Positions 29,407 through 39,138 of a DNA stretch of 45,165 bases are shown piece after piece. Source of the stretch: Clostridiaceae bacterium (lineage in GTDB: Bacteria > Bacillota > Clostridia > Saccharofermentanales > DTU023); contig DUPJ01000082.1 of the NCBI GenBank assembly GCA_012838355.1, positions 1 to 45,165 of the forward strand. The letters run 5' to 3'. Every line of letters starts with the position of its first letter. Within the stretch, counting starts at the first letter, position 1. The notes under the pieces were generated by a model, which was not told the origin of the DNA, did not search any database, and saw only the letters and a list, made by a program, of their open reading frames with translations. A program made the translations under genes and the position numbers.

Positions 29407-30329
29407 TCGACATGCGTGTCAGGGTTGGATCGCTGGTATTTGATAACCCCTTGCTCGCTGCCTCCGGAACGTACGGATTCGGGCGTGAAATGAGCGAATT
29501 CTATCGGCTGGACCGCCTGGGCGGCATTGTGACGAAAGCCGTTACAAGAGAACCCCGGATCGGCAATCCGCCTCACCGTATTGCTGAAACAGCAGGCGGC
29601 ATGCTGAACGCTGTCGGCCTGCAAAATCCCGGAATTGACTCGGTGTTGCGGGACGAACTGCCGTGGCTTCTGAAGCAGCATGTCCCCGTCGTTGTCAATA
29701 TCGCCGGCCGGGATCTGTCCGACTACGTGGTTTTGACCGATAATCTGGTCGGCAGCGGCATTTCGGCGGTAGAATTGAATCTGTCCTGTCCCAACGTCAA
29801 AACCGGCTGTATGGCCATCGGTTCGGAGCCTGACCTGATTGAAGCTGTTACGCGTGCCTGCAAGCGCGTCGCCGATGTGCCTGTCTGGGTCAAACTGACG
29901 CCGAATGTGACCCATATCGGCGACATGGCCAAGGCGGCAGAAGCCGGCGGAGCCGACGCCATCTCGCTGATCAACACGCTGCTTGGCATGCGGATCGATA
30001 TCCGCACCAGACGCCCCGTCATAAAGAACAACACGGGGGGGTATTCAGGACCGGGTGTGTTTCCGGTTGCACTGCGCATGGTGCATGAGTGCAGTCAGGC
30101 TGTTCGTATCCCGGTGGTTGGAATCGGCGGCATTCACACGGCGGAAGGGGTGATCGAAATGATGCTGGCCGGAGCGTCGGCTGTTCAGATCGGAACGGCG
30201 AATCTCATCGATCCTTACGCCATGCCGGATATACTTGATGCGCTGCCAGGACTGCTGACTGAGCTTGGTGCAGAGGCCATGGCCGCTTTGACGGGCGCGG
30301 TGCAGCCATGGCAGGAGGGAGCCAGATGA
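29403..30329 (+). CDS. pyrD: Dihydroorotate dehydrogenase (class 1B) catalytic subunit
   Basis: FDNPLLAASGTYGFG, VELNLSCPNVKTGCMAIG, KLTPNVTHIGDMAKAAEAGGADAISLINT, VGIGGIHTAEGVIEMMLAGASAVQIGT. Confidence 0.96.
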   Translation: MIDMRVRVGSLVFDNPLLAASGTYGFGREMSEFYRLDRLGGIVTKAVTREPRIGNPPHRIAETAGGMLNAVGLQNPGIDSVLRDELPWLLKQHVPVVVNIAGRDLSDYVVLTDNLVGSGISAVELNLSCPNVKTGCMAIGSEPDLIEAVTRACKRVADVPVWVKLTPNVTHIGDMAKAAEAGGADAISLINTLLGMRIDIRTRRPVIKNNTGGYSGPGVFPVALRMVHECSQAVRIPVVGIGGIHTAEGVIEMMLAGASAVQIGTANLIDPYAMPDILDALPGLLTELGAEAMAALTGAVQPWQEGAR

Positions 30330-31162
30330 AGCATGATATGACGGATTTGCTGTTTAGTACGCAGGCGTTTGTCGCCGCACCGGCCGGGCAGCCGTTCTGG
30401 TATACGTCCGGTCTGTTCGGTCCATATTATATCAACACGCACTATCTCTTCGGATCGAAAGCGGAAGCAGATCGTCTGCTTGCCGAGATCGAGGAAGCGT
30501 GCCAATTGGAAAATCGATCGGAGATTGCCCGCCGAATCGGGTTTTTCACTCGCGCTCAGTATGAATCGAACGAAACGTACCGCACAGTGATCGACCGCAT
30601 GGTCGCATTGACTCGTGGCGGCACATGGGATTTTGTATCCGGCGGAGAACGCCGCGACTTCTTTTTTTCCATCGAAGTGGCACGCCGGCTGGAGCGGCCG
30701 CACCTTTACATATTCAAGGACGGTGAAATCCGCCTGGCTGCCGGCGCGGAAAGCGAAGCCGAAAGTGAGATCCCGGGATCCGGCAGTGTGCTTCATGTCG
30801 CTGACCTGATCACCAAGGCATCATCGTATGAACGCGCCTGGCTGCCGGCCCTGCAGGCTCGCGGACTGCACCTGAAGCATACGATTGCGGGGGTGGATCG
30901 GGGGCAGGGCGGCATCGGCATACTGGCCGGGCTTGGCGTAAAGGCGAGCACTCTGGTTTCGATTGACACAGCCCTCTTTCAAAAAGCAGAAGCGCTTGGC
31001 AAAATCAATGCGGATCAAGTGACGGCCCTCTCGGCCTATGCCGGTAACGAAATGGGCTTCGTCCGTGATTTTCTTGCTGCGCATCCCGATTTTCTCGACG
31101 CAGAAGCGGCCCGAGATGAGCGGACGAGAGACCGCGTAAAACGCTTGAAATCAATGCTTTGA
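30326..31162 (+). CDS. Orotate phosphoribosyltransferase-like protein (divergent, long form)
   Basis: Last gene of the pyr operon; FWYTSGLFGPYYINTHYLFG, FVSGGERRDFFFSIEVARRLERPHLYIFKDG, PRPP-loop-like VLHVADLITKASSYERAWLPAL. Confidence 0.7.
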   Translation: MKHDMTDLLFSTQAFVAAPAGQPFWYTSGLFGPYYINTHYLFGSKAEADRLLAEIEEACQLENRSEIARRIGFFTRAQYESNETYRTVIDRMVALTRGGTWDFVSGGERRDFFFSIEVARRLERPHLYIFKDGEIRLAAGAESEAESEIPGSGSVLHVADLITKASSYERAWLPALQARGLHLKHTIAGVDRGQGGIGILAGLGVKASTLVSIDTALFQKAEALGKINADQVTALSAYAGNEMGFVRDFLAAHPDFLDAEAARDERTRDRVKRLKSML

Positions 31163-31167
31163 CCGGC

Positions 31168-31196
31168 TTGCATTTGCCTGCCGGCTCTGCTATTCT
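31168..31196 (+). promoter_or_regulatory. Candidate rplS promoter
   Basis: TTGCAT (31168-31173) - 17 nt - TATTCT (31191-31196). Confidence 0.5.
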
Positions 31197-31268
31197 TAGC
31201 GTCGGCAAAAAGGGTGGTCCGCTGCAATTGCGTGCAAGAACGCCTGACAAAGGAAGGAGGAACGCAAT

Positions 31269-31625
31269 ATGAACTTACTGGTAAAAGCGGTTGAAAGCGA
31301 ATTTCTGCGCGATGCTCACGAGCAGGTGGAAATTGGCGATCACGTCAAAGTTCATCTCAAAATCAAAGAAGGCACGCGCGAACGTGTCCAGATCTTTGAA
31401 GGCACCGTCATCGGCCGAAAAGGCGTCGGTGTCAATGAAACGATTACCGTTCGCCGTCTGTCGTACGGTGTTGGTGTCGAACGCGTACTGCCCGTGCACT
31501 CGCCGAAAATCGTCAGAATCGAGATCGTGCGCAAAGGCCGGGTCCGCCGTGCGAAATTGTTCTACCTGCGCGACCGCGTAGGCAAACGAGCGAGGGTCAA
31601 AGAAAAACTTCGCCCCAAGAACTGA
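31269..31625 (+). CDS. rplS: Ribosomal protein bL19
   Basis: [69 protein letters not shown]. Confidence 0.98.
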   Translation: MNLLVKAVESEFLRDAHEQVEIGDHVKVHLKIKEGTRERVQIFEGTVIGRKGVGVNETITVRRLSYGVGVERVLPVHSPKIVRIEIVRKGRVRRAKLFYLRDRVGKRARVKEKLRPKN

Positions 31626-31640
31626 GAAACACGAGAAACA

Positions 31641-31661
31641 AGCGGCTGCGGCCGCTTTTTT
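31641..31661 (+). terminator. Rho-independent terminator after rplS
   Basis: AGCGGC-TGCG-GCCGCT followed by T-tract. Confidence 0.8.
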
Positions 31662-31705
31662 CATGTCTTGAAACGCCCGGACCGCGGATGCGATACAATG
31701 AGCGC

Positions 31706-32533
31706 ATGTCGATTAACTGGTATCCGGGACACATGGAGAAAACGTACCGACAAATGCGTGACGCGCTGAAACGCGTTGATTTTGTCATCGAAGTCTGCGA
31801 TTCACGCGCAGCCTCTTCAACCCGAAATCCCGAACTTGCGGAGCTGACCGCCCATAAGGACCGTCTGCTGCTTTTGAATAAAGCGGATTTGAGCGATCCT
31901 TCCGTGACAGACGCATGGATCCGGGCCAGCGGACAGCAGGGTGTGCTGGCACTCGCCACCAATCTGCACGATCCGAAAGATATCGAACGCGTGCGCAAGG
32001 CCGTGTCGACAGCCAATCGCGAGCGCCTTGAACGGGCTAAAGCCAGGGGATATGTGACGCGCGCACTCCGCCTGATGATTACTGGCATCCCGAACAGTGG
32101 AAAATCGACGCTGATCAACCGCCTTTCCGGCAGAAGCAGCCTGAAAACGGAGAATAAGCCGGGAATCACGAGACAGCTGGTATGGCTTCGGGCCGGAAAG
32201 AATCTGGAACTTCTGGATACGCCGGGCGTGCTTTGGCCGAAACTGGAAACGACTGAAGAACAGTTCGCACTCGCGGCCACGGGAGCCATACCGGACCATC
32301 TGCTTCCGCTGGCCGATATTGCCGACTGGACGCTGCAGATCGTCGCGAAACGCTATCCCGCCGTGATCAGCGCGAAGTACGGGCAGGATGTGCAGAATGC
32401 GGCGGCGCTGGCAACAAGTCAGGGGCTTGTCATGGCAGGCGGTGAACCGGATACGGAACGGGCGGCAAGGCGCCTGCTTGACGATTTCCGCAGCGGCCGG
32501 CTGGGGCGCATTTCACTGGAGCATCCCGCGTGA
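31706..32533 (+). CDS. rbgA: Ribosome biogenesis GTPase RbgA (YlqF), circularly permuted
   Basis: INWYPGHMEKTYRQM, LLNKADLSD, GIPNSGKSTLINRLSGR, LLDTPGVLWPKLE. Confidence 0.94.
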   Translation: MSINWYPGHMEKTYRQMRDALKRVDFVIEVCDSRAASSTRNPELAELTAHKDRLLLLNKADLSDPSVTDAWIRASGQQGVLALATNLHDPKDIERVRKAVSTANRERLERAKARGYVTRALRLMITGIPNSGKSTLINRLSGRSSLKTENKPGITRQLVWLRAGKNLELLDTPGVLWPKLETTEEQFALAATGAIPDHLLPLADIADWTLQIVAKRYPAVISAKYGQDVQNAAALATSQGLVMAGGEPDTERAARRLLDDFRSGRLGRISLEHPA

Positions 32534-33144
32534 GACTAACTGAGAAAGACAGGGCACGCTGGACCGCCATGTCACAGCTTGAGGCTGAACTGCACGAGTT
32601 GGGCTATTGGCACATTGCGGGCATCGATGAAGCGGGCAGGGGCCCCCTGGCCGGACCGGTCGTTGCGGCGGCCGTGGTGTTGTGCGAAAAGCCGATTTAT
32701 GGCATCAACGACTCGAAACAGGTGACGCCGGCACGCCGCGAAGTACTGTATGACATTATTTTGGATACTTGTCAGGTTGCAATTGCCCAAGTACAGGCGG
32801 CCGATATTGACCGCATGAATATTCTCGAGGCGACGCGCGTCGCCATGCAGCTGGCGGTTAACAAACTGCCAACAGTTGATTACACACTTTGTGACGCCAT
32901 GACATTACATGGCCTCACCTGTCCGCAGCGATCGGTCGTCAAGGGTGACACAATGGTCAACGCAATCGCGGCAGCATCCATCGTCGCAAAGGTCACGCGT
33001 GACCGCCTGATGTGCCTCTACGACCGCGAATACCCGGAATACGGTTTTGCCAGACACAAGGGATACGGTACCGCCAATCATTTCGAGGCGATTCGCCGGC
33101 ATGGCCTGACGCCGCTGCACCGGCGCAGCTTTTTGCACGACTGA
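32530..33144 (+). CDS. rnhB: Ribonuclease HII
   Basis: IAGIDEAGRGPLAGPVVAAAVVL, INDSKQVTPARREVLYD, AIAAASIVAKVTRDRLM, GYGTANHFEAIRRHGLTPLHRRSF. Confidence 0.96.
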   Translation: MRLTEKDRARWTAMSQLEAELHELGYWHIAGIDEAGRGPLAGPVVAAAVVLCEKPIYGINDSKQVTPARREVLYDIILDTCQVAIAQVQAADIDRMNILEATRVAMQLAVNKLPTVDYTLCDAMTLHGLTCPQRSVVKGDTMVNAIAAASIVAKVTRDRLMCLYDREYPEYGFARHKGYGTANHFEAIRRHGLTPLHRRSFLHD

Positions 33145-33180
33145 TCAAGGCTGTATGCTTGTCATAACCAGTGCAGGCGG

Positions 33181-33209
33181 TTGCCATGATGCGCTCCTTT
33201 GGATATGAT
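33181..33209 (+). promoter_or_regulatory. Promoter of GntR-family gene
   Basis: TTGCCA (33181-33186) - 17 nt - TATGAT (33204-33209). Confidence 0.6.
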
Positions 33210-33241
33210 GTACTGACATCGACGTGAAAGGGGATTTTCCC

Positions 33242-33967
33242 ATGAAACTAGATAAACACTCGAGCATTCCGCTCTATGCCCAGCTTCGGGAGCTCATCGT
33301 CGAACGCATTTCGGACGGAACGTATGAGCAGGGCGACCGCATACCGTCGGAGCTGCAATTTTGCGAAGAGCTGGATTTGAGCAGACCAACTGTACGCCAG
33401 GCTATCGCCGAGCTGGTGTCGGATGGTGTGCTGGAAATCCACAAGGGAAAAGGCACGTATGTCACGAGCGAACCTGAACGTCTTTCCGTTCCGCATTTTG
33501 CGCCGATGACCTTCTCCTTTCTGAACCTGAACAGCTATGAACAGATCGGACTGAAGTCCATTAAACATGTGGACCCCGAGCCGGAGCTTGACACCATATT
33601 CGGACTGACGGGGAAGAAACATCCGGGTTATTGGCTCGCTGCCTGGCCTGTCGTATATGAAGGCAGAACACACGGCTGGTGCTCGTCTTACATTCCTGTC
33701 CCGCTGTTTCCCGATCTTGCTCAAGCCGTCTCTGCCGGCAAGCGCATGGTGGACATCAAGTCGAATAAATACGCTTTTTTGCCGGTTAAAGGCAATATCG
33801 CCATCCTGGCGCGGCCGGCCAAAAACAAAGAGGCGCAGCAGCTTGAGATACCGCGCCGTTCGTTTGTCCTGATTGCCGAAGGGTCGCTTTACGCGCGCAA
33901 CGGCAGTATTGTCGAATTTATCCGCACTGCCATGCGGCCCGACCTGATCAAATTGGAGATTTCGTAA
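33242..33967 (+). CDS. GntR-family transcriptional regulator (UTRA-type)
   Basis: IPLYAQLRELIVERISDGTYEQGDRIPSELQFCEELDLSRPTVRQAIAELVSDGVLEIHKGKGTYV. Confidence 0.93.
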   Translation: MKLDKHSSIPLYAQLRELIVERISDGTYEQGDRIPSELQFCEELDLSRPTVRQAIAELVSDGVLEIHKGKGTYVTSEPERLSVPHFAPMTFSFLNLNSYEQIGLKSIKHVDPEPELDTIFGLTGKKHPGYWLAAWPVVYEGRTHGWCSSYIPVPLFPDLAQAVSAGKRMVDIKSNKYAFLPVKGNIAILARPAKNKEAQQLEIPRRSFVLIAEGSLYARNGSIVEFIRTAMRPDLIKLEIS

Positions 33968-33970
33968 GCG

Positions 33971-35110
33971 TTGGCCGTTTATCTTGATCATGCCGCCACT
34001 TCACCGCCTGCTCCGGCCGTTTTGGCATATTACTGCGATATGCTGGCCGAATACAGTTTCAATCCTTCGTCGGCCCATGCGGCCGGGAAGCGTGCGCGTG
34101 CGCTGATTGACGAGAGTCTGTCGATGCTTGCCGGGTGTCTCGGCACATCACCCGAGCGAATCATTGTGACGTCAGGCGGCACGGAAGCAATTAATCAGGC
34201 GCTGCGCGGATATATCACGCCGCGCCGTTTTGAGCCGCACCTGCTTGTCTCTGAAGGAGAGCACAAGGCGGTGATCGCTGCGGCAGCGCACTATACCGAA
34301 CAAGATGCCGCCATTTCCCATATTCCGCTGGATCGTGAAGGCAGACCCGATATCGACAAGGTGATGCTGGACGCAGACAAACCGCCCACCATGATTTCGG
34401 TCATATACCTCAGCAATGAAACGGGAGCCCTGACCGATCTCGAACGGATAGCGGTCTGGCGTGATACGCACTGTCCGCACGCTGTGATTCATGTCGATGC
34501 CGTGCAGGCAGCCGGAAAAATACGGCTTGATTTCGATCGAAGCGGCTGCGACTTTCTGTCCGTTTCAGGTCATAAATGGGGTGCACCGATGGGACTAGGC
34601 CTGCTCCTGCACAAGCAGAGCGAGCGCCTGCGTCCGCTGATCAGCGGTGCCGGCCAGCAGAGAGGTCTGCGTTCCGGCACGGAGAATGCACCGCTTCTGG
34701 CTGCAGCGGCGTTTGCCCTGAAACGGGCGACAAGTCAGCTTGCTGCATATGAAGAAACGGCAGTATCGCTGAAACAATCGTTCCTGACCCGACTGCGGGA
34801 AACGAAAACAATGTATACACTGATATCCCCCGCGTCAGCGCTGGCTCATATCGTCACGATTGCCTTTCCGCTTATGGGTGAGACAATGGCCAGAATTCTT
34901 TCGGACGAGGGTTATTTGGTTGGGCGCGGAGCCGCCTGTTCAGCAGGTGCCGGGCACAAAAACCGCGCGCTGAAGGCACTGGGAATTCCGGAGGAAACGG
35001 CGCGGCAAGCGGTGCGCATCTCTTTTGGTCCGGACAACACGCCGGAAGACGTGCTGGGACTTGCTGACACGATTCATGCGGCACTCGATCGCTATGGAAT
35101 GCACACATGA
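33971..35110 (+). CDS. Cysteine desulfurase (NifS/NifZ-like, ThiI-associated)
   Basis: VYLDHAATSPPAPAV, SVSGHKWGAPMGLGLLL, GRGAACSAGAGHKNRAL; directly upstream of thiI; TTG start. Confidence 0.9.
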   Translation: MAVYLDHAATSPPAPAVLAYYCDMLAEYSFNPSSAHAAGKRARALIDESLSMLAGCLGTSPERIIVTSGGTEAINQALRGYITPRRFEPHLLVSEGEHKAVIAAAAHYTEQDAAISHIPLDREGRPDIDKVMLDADKPPTMISVIYLSNETGALTDLERIAVWRDTHCPHAVIHVDAVQAAGKIRLDFDRSGCDFLSVSGHKWGAPMGLGLLLHKQSERLRPLISGAGQQRGLRSGTENAPLLAAAAFALKRATSQLAAYEETAVSLKQSFLTRLRETKTMYTLISPASALAHIVTIAFPLMGETMARILSDEGYLVGRGAACSAGAGHKNRALKALGIPEETARQAVRISFGPDNTPEDVLGLADTIHAALDRYGMHT

Positions 35111-35130
35111 ACCATTGAACTGGAAAGAAC

Positions 35131-36327
35131 ATGAAGATGACAGAGACTGACCGACCGCTGGTGCTCGCACGCATCGGCGAGATTACCCTGAAAGGGCTGA
35201 ACCGTTACAAATTTGAAGACCGTCTGATGCTGAACATGCGATATCGCCTCCGGCATATGGGCAAGGTGTGGATCCGGAAAGACCAGAGCCGATTTCTCGC
35301 AGAGGTGCCGGAAGGCTGGACGAGCGATGCCGTGATCGAAGGGCTGAAAGACGTGTTCGGCATCGTTTCGCTGTCGCCCGTTTTCGTGGCAGACGGTGAT
35401 GCAAACGATCTGCTGGCTGCTGCCGATGACGTCTTCGATCTGCTGATGGAGGACGGAAAAAGCCGTTCCTTCAAAGTGGAGACGCGACGGGTCGACAAAG
35501 CATTTCCGCTTCGTTCCTATGATATCTCAGCGACAGTCGGGCAACGGCTTATGGAGCGATTTTCGGGGCGGCTCACGGTCGATGTTCACCAGCCGGATGT
35601 GACGCTGCATCTGGAAATCCGTGACCGCTTCTACCTCTACCACGAAGTGGTGCCGGGACCGCGTGGTCTTCCGGTCGGCATGAGCGGCAGCGGCATGCTC
35701 CTCTTGTCGGGCGGCATCGACAGTCCGGTGGCCGGCTACAAGATGGCGTCCCGCGGCATGATGCTGGAATCCATCTACTTCCATACGTATCCGTACACCG
35801 GAGATGAGGTGCTCGAAAAAGTTCGTGCACTCGGTCGGATTCTGACCCGCTTTTCCGGGCACATGGATCTGCATGTCGTTGATTTCACGAAAATTCAGCT
35901 TGATATTCAAAGTCTCTGCCCGGAAGACATGATCACGATCGTGATGCGCCGGATGATGATGCGCATCGCCGAGCGGCTGGCTGAAAGCCGCCGCTGCAAA
36001 TCTCTGATTACGGGTGAAAGCCTGGGGCAGGTTGCCTCGCAGACGCAGGAGGCGCTGGTCACGACGGATGAGGTGGTCAGGATGCCGGTCTTCCGCCCTC
36101 TGATCGGAAACGACAAGGATGAGACCGTGGGCATTGCGCGGTTGATCGGGACGTTTGAAACATCGGTGCTCCCTTACGCGGACTGCTGCACCGTGTTTGT
36201 ATCCAAACATCCAAAAACGCATCCGTCTCTGAAAGCGGCGCATGATGCTGAAAGCCGCCTTGATATCGAAGAACTGGTCCAATATGGTTTGGAACATATC
36301 ACAAGCGAGCGGCTGCAATTTTCGTGA
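35131..36327 (+). CDS. thiI: tRNA 4-thiouridine synthase ThiI
   Basis: LARIGEITLKGLNRYKFEDRL, THUMP domain, LLLSGGIDSPVAGYKMASRGM, ITGESLGQVASQT. Confidence 0.95.
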   Translation: MKMTETDRPLVLARIGEITLKGLNRYKFEDRLMLNMRYRLRHMGKVWIRKDQSRFLAEVPEGWTSDAVIEGLKDVFGIVSLSPVFVADGDANDLLAAADDVFDLLMEDGKSRSFKVETRRVDKAFPLRSYDISATVGQRLMERFSGRLTVDVHQPDVTLHLEIRDRFYLYHEVVPGPRGLPVGMSGSGMLLLSGGIDSPVAGYKMASRGMMLESIYFHTYPYTGDEVLEKVRALGRILTRFSGHMDLHVVDFTKIQLDIQSLCPEDMITIVMRRMMMRIAERLAESRRCKSLITGESLGQVASQTQEALVTTDEVVRMPVFRPLIGNDKDETVGIARLIGTFETSVLPYADCCTVFVSKHPKTHPSLKAAHDAESRLDIEELVQYGLEHITSERLQFS

Positions 36328-36380
36328 TACGATGTGTAGGATACCGAAGTTTGTAATACTTTAATGCACGGAGGCATTTC

Positions 36381-37622
36381 ATGTTATACCAATCAATCAA
36401 AAATCAAGACCCGGACATCTACGAAGCCATGATGAATGAGCTGAACCGTCAGCAGACAAAGCTGGAGCTGATCGCTTCCGAGAACTTTGTCAGTCGGGCG
36501 GTGCTTGAAGCCGCCGGATCGGTGCTCACCAACAAGTACGCGGAAGGGTATCCCGGACGGCGCTATTACGGCGGATGCGAATTTGTTGATGTGGCTGAAC
36601 AGCTGGCCATCGATCGCCTGAAGCAGCTGTTCGGTGCAGATCATGCCAATGTGCAGCCGCATTCGGGCGCATCGGCCAACCTTGCTGTTTATTTTGCCCT
36701 GCTCCAGCCCGGCGATCGGATTTTGGGACTGAATCTTGCGCACGGCGGTCATCTCACGCACGGAATGAAAATCAATATTTCCGGCAAGTATTATGAAGCA
36801 CATAGCTACGAAGTTAACGAAAAGACCATGCAGCTTGATTATGACGACGTGCTGGCACGTGCCAAAGAAGTTCGTCCCAAGATGATCGTGGCTGGCGCCT
36901 CAGCTTATCCGCGCAAGCTTGATTTCAAGCGGTTCCGTGAAATTGCAGACGAAGTCGGCGCGTATCTGTTTGTCGACATGGCGCATATTGCCGGTCTCGT
37001 TGCGGCCGGTTTGCACGAAAACCCCGTGCCGTATGCGGACATCGTTACGTCGACGACGCACAAAACGCTGCGCGGCCCGCGCGGCGGCATCATTCTCTGC
37101 CGCGACGAATACAGAAAAAAGATTGATTCAGCCGTTTTCCCGGGGCTTCAGGGCGGCCCGCTGATGCATATTATTGCGGCGAAAGCGGTTGCCTTCAAAG
37201 AGGCACTGCAGCCGGAATTCAAAACGTATCAGCAGCATGTTGTGGAAAATGCAGCGGCGCTCGCCAAGGGGCTGATCAACGAAGGAATCGATATCGTCTC
37301 GGGCGGAACCGACACGCATCTGATGCTGCTTGATCTCACGAAATCGGGCGTCAGCGGCAAAGATCTGCAGGAACGGCTCGATGAAGTGAACATTACGAGT
37401 AACAAGAACGGCATTCCGTTCGACACGCAGCCGCCGACCATTACGTCCGGACTTCGCATCGGTACGCCAGCAGTCACAACGCGCGGCTTTGGTGTACCGG
37501 AGGTGGAAGAAATCGCGAAGCTGATTGCGCTCGCCATCAAGAATTTCGACGCCTCCAAGCAGGAAATCCTCGATCGGGTGAAAGTGCTGTGCGACCGTTT
37601 TCCGCTGTACGATAACCTTTAA
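36381..37622 (+). CDS. glyA: Serine hydroxymethyltransferase
   Basis: [61 protein letters not shown]. Confidence 0.98.
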   Translation: MLYQSIKNQDPDIYEAMMNELNRQQTKLELIASENFVSRAVLEAAGSVLTNKYAEGYPGRRYYGGCEFVDVAEQLAIDRLKQLFGADHANVQPHSGASANLAVYFALLQPGDRILGLNLAHGGHLTHGMKINISGKYYEAHSYEVNEKTMQLDYDDVLARAKEVRPKMIVAGASAYPRKLDFKRFREIADEVGAYLFVDMAHIAGLVAAGLHENPVPYADIVTSTTHKTLRGPRGGIILCRDEYRKKIDSAVFPGLQGGPLMHIIAAKAVAFKEALQPEFKTYQQHVVENAAALAKGLINEGIDIVSGGTDTHLMLLDLTKSGVSGKDLQERLDEVNITSNKNGIPFDTQPPTITSGLRIGTPAVTTRGFGVPEVEEIAKLIALAIKNFDASKQEILDRVKVLCDRFPLYDNL

Positions 37623-37652
37623 GCCGGCGAATAAACACTGACCTGAAAATGG

Positions 37653-37681
37653 GGCTGTCTCACAAGAGGCAGCCTCTTTTT
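37653..37681 (+). terminator. Rho-independent terminator after glyA
   Basis: GGCTGTCTC-ACAA-GAGGCAGCC followed by TCTTTTT. Confidence 0.8.
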
Positions 37682-37719
37682 GACGGCATGAAATTTTGAG
37701 ATCGTGCTACACTTGACGC

Positions 37720-39030
37720 ATGTCGGACACGAGAAACCAAAATGAGCCGCTCGCATATCGGATGACGCCCCGTTCGCTGGACGAATTTGCCGGTCAGGAG
37801 CATATTCTGGGCAAAGGACGCATGCTGCGCCGCATGATTGAAGCCGACAGGCTGAGCTCAATCATACTGTTTGGTCCGCCAGGCACCGGCAAGACATCGC
37901 TGGCCAGAATTATTGCGACGACGACGAAAACCGGTTTTCAAAGACTGAATGCTGTGACGGCGGGTGTTGCCGACATCAAGCGAATCATCAGTGACACAAA
38001 AAACGCGTTTATTACGCCGGCAGGACGCACGGTTCTCTTCGTCGACGAAATTCACCGCTTCAATAAAGCCCAGCAGGACGCACTCCTGCCGCACGTCGAG
38101 GACGGCACCCTGATTCTGATCGGAGCCACGACCGAAAATCCTTTTTTTGAGGTGAACAAGGCGTTGATTTCGCGTTCAACGGTGTTTCAGCTTCATGCGT
38201 TGTCCGAAGAACAGATCAGGCAGGTGCTTGAAACGGCGCTGGCTGACGACGAAAGAGGCTACGGGCTGATCGAGGTCCAGGCAGCCGATGACGCACTGGC
38301 TTACTGGGCCAGGATGTCGGGCGGTGATGCCCGTATCGCGCTCAATGCGCTGGAACTCGCCGTGGCAACGACTCCTCCGGAAACGGACGGCCGCATTGTG
38401 ATTTCACTGGATACGGCCAAAGACTGCATGCAGAAAAAAAGTCCTGCCTTTGATAAGGGAGGCGAAAGCCATTACGATACGATCTCAGCGTTTATCAAGT
38501 CGATGCGCGGGTCGGATGCGGATGCTGCCGTCTATTATCTGGCCAGAGCGCTCTACGGCGGGGAAGATGTGGCATTTCTCGGCCGCCGCATGATTATTTG
38601 CGCGGCTGAAGATGTCGGACTCGCGAACCCTCAGATGCTGACGCTCGCAGTGGCAGCCACGCAGGCTGCGCAGATGGTCGGCATGCCGGAAGCCAGAATC
38701 ATTTTGTCGGAGGCGGCCGTCGCGATTGCCACATCACCAAAATCAAACCGCGCTTATCTGGCGATCGAGCAGGCACTGTCCGATGTAGCGACGGAGCCGC
38801 ACCGCGAAATCCCGCTGCGTCTTCGCAACGCACCGGCTGAGGGTATGAAGGCATTGGGTTACCATGAAGGCTATCGCTATGCGCATGATTTTAAGGATGC
38901 CTTTATCGACGAGTCATATCTGCCGGACAGCTTGAGCAATACCGTCTACTACGATCCATCGGACCGCGGTTACGAGGCCAAGATCAGGGCGTGGCTTGCG
39001 CGTCTGAAAAATACTCCGAACCATGCCTGA
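37720..39030 (+). CDS. rarA: Replication-associated recombination AAA ATPase RarA/MgsA
   Basis: [86 protein letters not shown]. Confidence 0.95.
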   Translation: MSDTRNQNEPLAYRMTPRSLDEFAGQEHILGKGRMLRRMIEADRLSSIILFGPPGTGKTSLARIIATTTKTGFQRLNAVTAGVADIKRIISDTKNAFITPAGRTVLFVDEIHRFNKAQQDALLPHVEDGTLILIGATTENPFFEVNKALISRSTVFQLHALSEEQIRQVLETALADDERGYGLIEVQAADDALAYWARMSGGDARIALNALELAVATTPPETDGRIVISLDTAKDCMQKKSPAFDKGGESHYDTISAFIKSMRGSDADAAVYYLARALYGGEDVAFLGRRMIICAAEDVGLANPQMLTLAVAATQAAQMVGMPEARIILSEAAVAIATSPKSNRAYLAIEQALSDVATEPHREIPLRLRNAPAEGMKALGYHEGYRYAHDFKDAFIDESYLPDSLSNTVYYDPSDRGYEAKIRAWLARLKNTPNHA

Positions 39031-39138
39031 GGCGACAGGCCATGTAACTGAAGGTACTACGCCTGAGGGATTTCTGACTGAGGATTGGAGTGCTCGCACG
39101 GGCTCTGTTCGTGTGTGCCGAAAGGATAAAAACGTGCT

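Noticed and set aside
33152-33163. TGTATGCTTGTC shared with the pyr promoter region (24770-24781)
   Set aside because: A single 12-mer match in a -10-like context; probably convergent promoter sequence rather than a repeat family
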